Positions 1 to 6,793 of a DNA stretch of 29,182 nucleotides are shown here, piece after piece (position 1 is the stretch's first letter; each line of letters opens with the position of its first letter). Location: the NCBI GenBank assembly GCA_937983305.1, contig CALKAJ010000262.1, forward strand, positions 1 to 29,182, in the 5' to 3' direction. The notes under the pieces were generated by a model. That model worked only from the letters and a program-made list of their open reading frames with translations, ran no database searches and was not told the origin of the DNA. The translations under genes were made by a program, and so were the position numbers. This DNA is from an uncultured Ignavibacteriota bacterium. GTDB lineage: Bacteria; Bacteroidota; Ignavibacteria; Tepidaquicellales; Tepidaquicellaceae.

Positions 1-163
1 CATCCCAATCAAATAAATTACTGTCTATAATTCCCGGTCCAGGATCATGCGATGGTGGTGTTACAGGGTCCTGCTCGCAGGAGGTGATTATTAAAGAAAT
101 TGACAATATTAATGAGAACATTGTCAGCTTTATCAGTTCTGTTTTTTTCATTTGTTTATTCAT
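1..163 (-). CDS. Lipoprotein, N-terminal part only (cut by window edge)
   Basis: An open frame starts with ATG at 163-161 and runs off the left end without a stop, giving 54 residues. It begins MNKQMKKTELIKL, continues with a hydrophobic stretch, and reaches I-I-T-S-C, a lipobox, followed by E-Q-D-P-V-T-P-P. This is a type II (lipoprotein) signal peptide with a Pro-rich tether, so the product is probably anchored in a membrane and faces the periplasm or cell surface. The second Met (position 151) gives an equally good signal peptide; no Shine-Dalgarno sequence favours either start. The mature domain lies outside the window, so no function can be given. The first copy of the ~618-bp repeat lies about 118 bp upstream of the start. 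Confidence 0.7.
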   Translation of the reverse strand, partial: MNKQMKKTELIKLTMFSLILSISLIITSCEQDPVTPPSHDPGPGIIDSNLFDWD

Positions 164-280
164 TGGTTATTAGTGTGATTTGTTGAGATTATAATTTACA
201 TTTTTAACTGTCATTTTTCAAGACTTCATTACTTCTATTGGTTCAGCAGGAATTATACATACTCGATAATTTATTTTTTA

Positions 281-298
281 CTATGGCGCTCTTGTCAT
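281..298 (-). other. Tiny ORF MTRAP with strong Shine-Dalgarno, copy 1
   Basis: On the minus strand GGAGG (307-303) is followed four bases later by ATG (298-296), then ACA AGA GCG CCA TAG. The repeat ends exactly at this stop. Most genes in the window lack a recognisable Shine-Dalgarno, so a clear one before a five-codon ORF is odd. It could be a leader peptide, the start of a decayed gene, or chance. Translation is not shown. Confidence 0.25.
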
Positions 299-899
299 AT
301 TTCCTCCGTTTTTTAAATTTGGTTTAGTATAATATTTTTTCTCTGTAAAATTTTTTTATTGTCAATTTACAATTGCCCGCCTTCTTCTCGTTATTTTTAT
401 TTGAGCATTTCATTTTTTATTTTTAGATGAATTTTATGAAAATTCTTTTAATTAAAAAAGATAACTTTTTTTGATTTTATAACGCCATATTTGCGAAATA
501 TCTCTTTTGAAATCGTAGTAAATGCTGTATTACCATAGAGTTATGTTTATCATTAGCTGTTTATTTTATAACACTTTAATAAAATTTATTTTTTAAGTTT
601 GAGTTCGTAGGCTATTTCTGCTCATCATTATTCTTTCAATTTAATAAATTTTTATTTATTAGTAAAACTAACTTATTGCCATTCTTGACCCGAAAAAATT
701 GCCTTTTTTCACCCCCGATTTAGCTTAAAATACTGTTATTTCATATTTTAAATTTTTGGATTTTCCCGTTTTCTTACTTTCTCTTTTAATGTAATTCTTG
801 TTTATTTCTTCACCCTGATATATTACTTTTTTAGAATAACTCTTTTTACCCCAAGTATAATAAAAAATCCCTTTTCCCATATTTCACGGAAAAGGGATT
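281..899 (-). repeat. Long intergenic direct repeat, copy 1 (~618 bp)
   Basis: This stretch matches 6043-6661 at a constant offset of 5762. By eye I find no mismatch from 281 to 855; then T856 against C6618 and small changes in the hairpin near 886-899. It is very AT-rich and has no long ORF. Read on the minus strand it starts with a terminator hairpin (862-901), contains about 560 bp of apparently non-coding DNA, and ends at the stop of an 18-nt ORF preceded by GGAGG. Outside the repeat the flanks differ. It fills most of the gap between the 1241-aa gene and the lipoprotein gene; the rest (164-280) shows nothing recognisable. Confidence 0.93.
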
Positions 900-901
900 T
901 T
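862..901 (-). terminator. Rho-independent terminator after the 1241-aa gene
   Basis: Perfect 14-bp inverted repeat: AAAATCCCTTTTCC (864-877) pairs with GGAAAAGGGATTTT (888-901), with a 10-nt loop. On the minus strand the stem ends in a run of T. It lies about 60 bp past the stop codon of the gene at 963-4688. The same hairpin, less perfectly paired, ends repeat copy 2. Confidence 0.8.
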
Positions 902-912
902 CACAAATTAAT

Positions 913-952
913 AAACTTTACAACTTGAAAAACTTTACAACTTGAAAAACTT
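913..952. repeat. Tandem 17-bp simple repeat
   Basis: AAACTTTACAACTTGAA occurs twice in tandem (913-929, 930-946), followed by a partial third unit, between the stop codon of the 1241-aa gene and its terminator. Repeat copy 2 lacks this insert. Related AAACTT(T/G)A-rich sequence recurs inside coding sequence at 1131-1157 and at 20191-20233. Confidence 0.7.
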
Positions 953-962
953 AATTAACTTT

Positions 963-3900
963 TTACTTTACCAAAACCATACGCTTAACATTCGTAAATT
1001 CTCCTGCCGTCATTTTATAGAAATATACTCCGCTTGAAAGTGAAGATGCATCGAATGAAACAATATATTTCCCCGGGCTTTTGATTTCATTTACAAGTGT
1101 TTTTACTTCTCTGCCGAGCAAATCATAGACAACTAACTTTACAAACTTTAAACTTGGAACCTGGAACTGTATGTTCGTAACAGGATTAAACGGGTTCGGA
1201 TAGTTTTGACCGAGTTCATATTTTTCGGGAGTGATATTATTATTATTTACTGATTTTTTCGATTCAGTATTTTTTATGCCTGATATTATCATTAAATCGT
1301 TAAATCTTCTTTCTTCCTTTTGTTTTTCCGGCATACTTCTTAATGAAACGATATTCATTGATGCAGTTTTATTCATATCTTTTCTTGTATCCAGTTCTGC
1401 TTTTTGTGTCATAATTTTTCCGTTCTTTTCATTTCCCGCTCTGCTTAGTTCACTTTTTAATGTTTCTTCCTTTGAAGTATATTCATCATTGATTTTTTTA
1501 TACGTTTTCATTAAACGGCTTCTTAAAGGATCGGATTCATATTTTTTCCCGATTCTTTTTGCAATTTTTTCTACATATTTTATCATTTCTTCTTCGCTTT
1601 TAAATTCCTTTATACTGCCGCCCTGTCCGTTTAGTGCTTCAAGCTCTGTATAATCCCAGCTTGCAAGCAATCTTACTTCGGGCTGAGGATGATATAGGGA
1701 AAGGAACTGAAAATCATCTACTGCAAGTTGCGTGTTCATCATATTTGCCTCACACATTACGATAATATAAAAAGCATCACTTTCAAACTGGTAATCATAA
1801 AGTCCGGATAGTATTCGCTCGTTTAAATAGGTCTTTAAGTTTCCATATAAAATATCTCTTTCTCCTGCTGATTGTGAAGTATCCAGCTCTTCATAATATG
1901 CAAATAAATCATAAAGTGAGGTGCTAAGATATTGGCTTGACTGATATTCATTTATTAACTGTTTTAATAAATTGATTGCTGTTGGATAATTGCTTGCCGA
2001 AGCCTGCTGAACTGATTGCCCATATAGTAATTCGTCCTGAACAATATTCTGCTGCTGCCCTATATTGCTTACCGGTATATATTGATATACTCCGGCACCC
2101 CAATCGAGCATTACAGAGTCAAGCTGAGATATTCCAATATTGCAAGTATAGTTTCCGCCCTGCCAAATTACATTTACCGGCGTTCCCTGACTATTTAATA
2201 AATTACTAATGGGGATGTTTGTATTATACCAGCAGTTTTCTCTTACGTAGTAATCGGTGCCTTGAATTGATAACGAACCATATAAATGAGTACTTGCCGC
2301 ATCTGTTTTATAGAAATTGTTATGTCCGAAATCTATATTTGCGTAACTGGTAGAATTGAAATTCAGTGTATGAGAAACAGTTGAAGAAATATTATTTTCT
2401 CCGCCAATCCAGAGTAATTGATTGCTTCCATAACCCGATGGGGACATATTAACTACTGCAGATGAAAGAAGTGTCAATCCTGCATCTTTCGAATATATTC
2501 TGTTTCTGAATAGTTCAGGGTTTCCCTGATGAATCACGGCACCTTTGCCGTACGTTTTTCCCTGATTATCGAAATTGTTATTTGATATTGTTCCCGTAAT
2601 ATATCTTCCGATAAAAGGTGAACTGCTTGAATTGTAACAAACATTATTATTAACTAATACAGGCAGAAATGAAGATACATAGTTGGCAATTATAATGGAA
2701 TTAGAGCCGTTATTTATTTCATTATTGATAACTCTAATGCTTGTCACGTCTTCTGAGTTTCCGCCGCCATTGATTGAAAATGTTAGAGCATTTCTTAAAT
2801 AAACTGCAGGTGTATTTGATAAATCCGAAGGCATATTAATTGTGTTATCGTCAATTAAAAGATTAATTGCGTTATTCGTCTTTATCGCTGTTTTACCTGA
2901 ACCCGTCAGATTGAAAATATTCTGTTTTATAGTTTTCAATACCAATGCCGAGCTTTGATTTTCACACTTAATATCTATCGGATATTCTGCTCCGGAGAAA
3001 GTGCAGTTTTGTATTGAATCCGTTCCGGAATTTTCGAAATACAATCCTTTCCAGATTGAATTTTGTGCCGCTGAAAATGTAGAACCGTTGGCTTCCAGCT
3101 TTGCTCCGTTTTTGAATTCGATACTTGCATTTTGTCCTAAAATAATATTTGAGTTGCCTGTTATACTCAGATATGACTGTATTCCATCGAATATCAGCTT
3201 TGAGTTATTTGCAATTTCAATTGTCCCATTCGTTACGTTAATATATGCTCCGTTATTAATAGTGTGAATATAGTTTTCTGCTATAACATGATATTTTCCT
3301 CCATCGCTAATATTCAGATGAAAGTTGCTCGAATTTGAAATATTAGCACCATAATTTTCAAATACACCTACATATTTTACTATAATTTTTGATTGATTGT
3401 GAGTTATTAAGTTTGAGCCGTTTTGCAATATCAATTTACCTCTATGGAGAGAATCGATTGAAGATATTTCAACATCTATTTCGGAATTTTCACCCAATTC
3501 CAATATACTTCCGGATTCAGCTTTTAAAGAAGCATAAGAATTTATTACAACTCTGTTATTGCTGTCTATATCGTCTGAGTGACCTAAAAATATTTTACCT
3601 GCCGGATATTTATCATCCTGAGATTTAATTATTAGTTCATTTCCTGCGTTTGAATTGTAATACTTTCCGAGCACGATTCCGTTATACATATAGTCTTGAT
3701 TTGGATTATCGGTTGGTTCATTTCTTAGTACGGAAAGAGTTACTCCGGGAGATACAATTATTTTTGTCGGATTTGGATTATTTACACTGAAAATTGACCT
3801 GTATGGCGGCGAAATTACTCTTTTTTTAATTGTAAGATTTAGAGTTAAAACTCCGTGCCGCTCATCATAATATCCGGTTTGCGGCTCCTCGAAAGGATAT

Positions 3901-4688
3901 GGAAATGCATGATTTTGAATAAGAAAGAAATTTTGACTTTGATTTAAATAGTCGCAGTGAATACGTGAATCTAACGGGAAATAATCACTGTTGTATTTCA
4001 AAGATAAAGTATCGAAGTTCTTTAAAATAAAACCTCCGGAAGGTCCAAAGTTTTTTTCTCTGGTATGATTATTGTTAATAAAGGAGTTTGGTTCCCAGGG
4101 TATTGCTAAATATGCACGAAGGGAATCGTAGTTTATTGGGACATGGCAAGTATCACAAATAGCCCATTCAAATCTATAACTATATCGGTAATGGTTTGAT
4201 ACAGTGTCGTCATATAAATAAAAATACAAATCACTCTGCTGCAACCCACCGTAGTCAAATTCCACTAAGCAGGAATCAATCCTTTCTGTTCTGAGATTTT
4301 TAAATATTATTTTATATACTCCATAACCGAAAGAACCAAAAGAACTAGGATTACCACCCAATTCATCAGAATTCCAACCCGGATAGGATGTTATATTAGG
4401 TGGCAGAATATTTTTGCGTTCTAAAATATCCGGTTGCTTATAATGGATTCCATTATTATAATTATAAGAATTATTATTTTGAGAAATTATCATTGTTTTT
4501 GCAATCAATGAGTAATAATTGTTACCGTTAAATAAAGCTGACACAGGATGAAGTAAAACTTCTAATGTATCAGATGTAAAGTTAAAAACTGTTATTTCGG
4601 TGTTAAATAATTCAGGTTCGTTTCCCTGAGCGTAATTTATTTTAGAAATTAATGCTAAAATAATTAATATAAATACTATATTTTTCAT
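963..4688 (-). CDS. Large secreted beta-helix-like protein with T9SS sorting domain
   Basis: 1241 aa. Residues 1-20 are a signal peptide ending at A-Q. The first ~300 residues are not recognised. About 310-860 is rich in Asn, Ser and Gly with repeated short strands (N-N-x-I, S-x-L-x-L patterns), as in right-handed parallel beta-helix proteins. About 880-1050 looks helical (TPR-like). About 1060-1150 is a Lys/Glu-rich, probably coiled-coil stretch, unusual in a secreted protein of this type. The last ~80 residues are a type A sorting domain: N-Y-P-N-P-F-N-P-V-T, Y-D-L-L-G-R-E-V, G-V-Y-F-Y-K-M-T-A-G, ending V-L-V-K. The type IX system would export it across the outer membrane and cleave this domain. 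The ATG start lies 11 nt downstream of the 422-aa gene's stop, so the two are probably co-transcribed. Possible role as adhesin or surface layer protein is inference. Confidence 0.85.
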   Translation of the reverse strand: MKNIVFILIILALISKINYAQGNEPELFNTEITVFNFTSDTLEVLLHPVSALFNGNNYYSLIAKTMIISQNNNSYNYNNGIHYKQPDILERKNILPPNITSYPGWNSDELGGNPSSFGSFGYGVYKIIFKNLRTERIDSCLVEFDYGGLQQSDLYFYLYDDTVSNHYRYSYRFEWAICDTCHVPINYDSLRAYLAIPWEPNSFINNNHTREKNFGPSGGFILKNFDTLSLKYNSDYFPLDSRIHCDYLNQSQNFFLIQNHAFPYPFEEPQTGYYDERHGVLTLNLTIKKRVISPPYRSIFSVNNPNPTKIIVSPGVTLSVLRNEPTDNPNQDYMYNGIVLGKYYNSNAGNELIIKSQDDKYPAGKIFLGHSDDIDSNNRVVINSYASLKAESGSILELGENSEIDVEISSIDSLHRGKLILQNGSNLITHNQSKIIVKYVGVFENYGANISNSSNFHLNISDGGKYHVIAENYIHTINNGAYINVTNGTIEIANNSKLIFDGIQSYLSITGNSNIILGQNASIEFKNGAKLEANGSTFSAAQNSIWKGLYFENSGTDSIQNCTFSGAEYPIDIKCENQSSALVLKTIKQNIFNLTGSGKTAIKTNNAINLLIDDNTINMPSDLSNTPAVYLRNALTFSINGGGNSEDVTSIRVINNEINNGSNSIIIANYVSSFLPVLVNNNVCYNSSSSPFIGRYITGTISNNNFDNQGKTYGKGAVIHQGNPELFRNRIYSKDAGLTLLSSAVVNMSPSGYGSNQLLWIGGENNISSTVSHTLNFNSTSYANIDFGHNNFYKTDAASTHLYGSLSIQGTDYYVRENCWYNTNIPISNLLNSQGTPVNVIWQGGNYTCNIGISQLDSVMLDWGAGVYQYIPVSNIGQQQNIVQDELLYGQSVQQASASNYPTAINLLKQLINEYQSSQYLSTSLYDLFAYYEELDTSQSAGERDILYGNLKTYLNERILSGLYDYQFESDAFYIIVMCEANMMNTQLAVDDFQFLSLYHPQPEVRLLASWDYTELEALNGQGGSIKEFKSEEEMIKYVEKIAKRIGKKYESDPLRSRLMKTYKKINDEYTSKEETLKSELSRAGNEKNGKIMTQKAELDTRKDMNKTASMNIVSLRSMPEKQKEERRFNDLMIISGIKNTESKKSVNNNNITPEKYELGQNYPNPFNPVTNIQFQVPSLKFVKLVVYDLLGREVKTLVNEIKSPGKYIVSFDASSLSSGVYFYKMTAGEFTNVKRMVLVK

Positions 4689-4699
4689 TTTGATTTTTT

Positions 4700-5968
4700 T
4701 TACTTTAATAAAATAATTTTTTTTGAATTTGTAACAACATCCTGACTTCTTAATCTTACAAAATAAATACCGCTTGGATATTCATCAAACCTGATTCCCA
4801 TTTCATACTTTCCGGAAAATTGTAAGTTGATATTTTTATTTAATATTAATTTACCAAGTGTGTTATACACTTCAAGTATGATTTCAGGATTTTTTATTAA
4901 TCCGGTATTTAATTCTATTTGAACTTTTAATTCTGAGTTAAATGGATTTGGATAACAATTTGAAATTTTAAATCCATCCGGTACTTCGGTTGATATTTGA
5001 TTTATCCATACTCCGCCGGAAGTGGTTTTGTATATTTTACCATTTCCTCCGCTCATAAAACCATAATCCGGTGTAATGAAAAACATACTCAGGAAACCAT
5101 TATTATCTGGAATATTTAGGGAATACCAGTTTATCCCTGAGGTTGTTGTCTTAAATATTACGGTCTGACCTGATAGATAACCTGAATTTTGATTAACAAA
5201 AAAAACATCGTATAGCATATAATTACCTTCAAATATGTTTTCCCACGTAATTCCACAGTTTGTTGTTTTGAAAACAGCAGAATGAAAAAATACATCACGT
5301 CCGCAAATAAAACCTATCGTATCATTAATAAATCTAACAGACTCAAATCCGAATTCACCCAAATAGTGATATGAAAAGTTTTGACCGCCATTTGTTGTTT
5401 TATATACACCTCCGGAAGCAGATGAAAAAAATCCGGTGTTTTGATTTATAAAATATACACCGTGAAGATTTCCTTCTAAGTCTGCTTTCAATTCCCAGTT
5501 AATGCCGCCATTAGTTGACTTGCAAACATATCCATACCTGCCCGCGGCATAACCGGTGTTTTCATTTATGAAGTACAATGCATTATATATTTGCGTGAGA
5601 CTGTAATACGGGGGTATAACGGATTGCCAGTTCAGACCACCATTAGTCGTTTTAAAAATCCTTAAGTATCTTCCTGAGACAAAACCAGTGTTTGCATTTA
5701 CAAAATACATTCCATAAATAGTTGACCAATTCCAGCTTATTGTATCTGACATTGTATATCTTTGCCAGTTTAGTCCCGCATTTGTTGTCTTAAAAAAACC
5801 CGCACCTTCTGATGATTCGCCGCCTGCAGCAAAACCTGTATTTTCATTAACAAACTGAATTTTATACAAATTCATAGAAGTATTCGTCTGGTAAACAGAC
5901 CATTGTGATTTCAAAGTAGTACTGAATATTACTAAAATGATGAGTGTATATATTATTCTTTTTTCCAT
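4700..5968 (-). CDS. Secreted YCF48/BNR-repeat protein with T9SS sorting domain
   Basis: 422 aa. The signal peptide is MEKRIIYTLIILVIFSTTLK followed by S-Q. Seven repeats of the YCF48/BNR type follow, each with F-x-N-x-N-T-G-(F/Y) then (F/Y)-K-(T/S)-T-N-(A/G)-G-x-N-W, predicting a beta-propeller. The C-terminus (from about residue 335) is a diverged sorting domain: C-Y-P-N-P-F-N-S, V-Y-N-T-L-G-K, S-G-I-Y-F-V-R-L, ending I-I-L-L-K. YCF48/HCF136 itself is a photosystem II assembly factor; in this bacterial family the fold is shared, not that role. It is first in a two-gene unit lying between the two copies of the long repeat. The molecular function is unknown. Confidence 0.88.
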   Translation of the reverse strand: MEKRIIYTLIILVIFSTTLKSQWSVYQTNTSMNLYKIQFVNENTGFAAGGESSEGAGFFKTTNAGLNWQRYTMSDTISWNWSTIYGMYFVNANTGFVSGRYLRIFKTTNGGLNWQSVIPPYYSLTQIYNALYFINENTGYAAGRYGYVCKSTNGGINWELKADLEGNLHGVYFINQNTGFFSSASGGVYKTTNGGQNFSYHYLGEFGFESVRFINDTIGFICGRDVFFHSAVFKTTNCGITWENIFEGNYMLYDVFFVNQNSGYLSGQTVIFKTTTSGINWYSLNIPDNNGFLSMFFITPDYGFMSGGNGKIYKTTSGGVWINQISTEVPDGFKISNCYPNPFNSELKVQIELNTGLIKNPEIILEVYNTLGKLILNKNINLQFSGKYEMGIRFDEYPSGIYFVRLRSQDVVTNSKKIILLK

Positions 5969-6042
5969 TTTGTCAGAATTAAAAGTTCATAAAAATTTCA
6001 AATTAATCTTTTTTGAGATTAACTTAAATCCGATTCGTTTTT

Positions 6043-6060
6043 CTATGGCGCTCTTGTCAT
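6043..6060 (-). other. Tiny ORF MTRAP with strong Shine-Dalgarno, copy 2
   Basis: Same sequence as at 281-298: GGAGG, 4-nt spacing, then ATG ACA AGA GCG CCA TAG ending exactly at the repeat border. Here it lies about 75 bp upstream of the start of the 422-aa surface protein gene, a position compatible with a leader peptide. Confidence 0.25.
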
Positions 6061-6661
6061 ATTTCCTCCGTTTTTTAAATTTGGTTTAGTATAATATTTT
6101 TTCTCTGTAAAATTTTTTTATTGTCAATTTACAATTGCCCGCCTTCTTCTCGTTATTTTTATTTGAGCATTTCATTTTTTATTTTTAGATGAATTTTATG
6201 AAAATTCTTTTAATTAAAAAAGATAACTTTTTTTGATTTTATAACGCCATATTTGCGAAATATCTCTTTTGAAATCGTAGTAAATGCTGTATTACCATAG
6301 AGTTATGTTTATCATTAGCTGTTTATTTTATAACACTTTAATAAAATTTATTTTTTAAGTTTGAGTTCGTAGGCTATTTCTGCTCATCATTATTCTTTCA
6401 ATTTAATAAATTTTTATTTATTAGTAAAACTAACTTATTGCCATTCTTGACCCGAAAAAATTGCCTTTTTTCACCCCCGATTTAGCTTAAAATACTGTTA
6501 TTTCATATTTTAAATTTTTGGATTTTCCCGTTTTCTTACTTTCTCTTTTAATGTAATTCTTGTTTATTTCTTCACCCTGATATATTACTTTTTTAGAATA
6601 ACTCTTTTTACCCCAAGCATAATAAAAAATCCCTTTTCCCATATTTCAGGAAAAAGGGATA
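6043..6661 (-). repeat. Long intergenic direct repeat, copy 2 (~618 bp)
   Basis: Second copy of the repeat at 281-899. It lies about 75 bp upstream of the 422-aa gene and downstream of the 741-aa gene's terminator. The degenerate hairpin at its end (ATCCCTTTT 6629-6637 with AAAAGGGAT 6652-6660) corresponds to the terminator of copy 1. Beyond 6661, a short TAACTTTTTACTTT match to the sequence at the end of the 1241-aa gene continues, as if copy 2 once followed a similar gene. No long ORF is present. On the minus strand it has TTGACA and TATTATACT, but 25 bp apart, which is too far for a standard promoter. Confidence 0.93.
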
Positions 6662-6682
6662 TAAATAACTTTTTACTTTTTG

Positions 6683-6708
6683 CCCTCCAAAACAGGAGTT
6701 TTGGAAGG
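6683..6708. repeat. Short palindrome
   Basis: CCAAAAC (6687-6693), loop AGGA, GTTTTGG (6698-6704), with partial pairing outside. It lies between repeat copy 2 and the terminator of the 741-aa gene and has no T-run. Confidence 0.55.
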
Positions 6709-6733
6709 AGTAGAAAAAATTTATATTTATAAT

Positions 6734-6773
6734 AAAAAAAGCCGATGAATAAGGATTTTCACCGGCTTTTTTT
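6734..6773 (-). terminator. Rho-independent terminator after the 741-aa gene
   Basis: AAAAAAAGCCG (6734-6744) pairs with CGGCTTTTTTT (6763-6773) around an 18-nt loop. On the minus strand the right arm ends in seven T. It is about 20 bp past the stop codon of the gene at 6794-9019. The symmetrical A/T tracts could let it act on both strands. Confidence 0.85.
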
Positions 6774-6793
6774 CGTTGGGATATAGATTGATT

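Noticed and set aside
4700..5968. Photosystem II assembly role for the YCF48-repeat proteins
   Set aside because: Only the repeat fold is shared with YCF48/HCF136. Signal peptides plus T9SS sorting domains and the absence of photosynthesis genes argue for extracellular proteins of other function.
6070..6140. Sigma-70-type promoter in the long repeat (TTGACA and TATTATACT, minus strand)
   Set aside because: The boxes are 25 bp apart, too far for a usual promoter, and Bacteroidota use a different consensus. Kept only as a note in the repeat entry.
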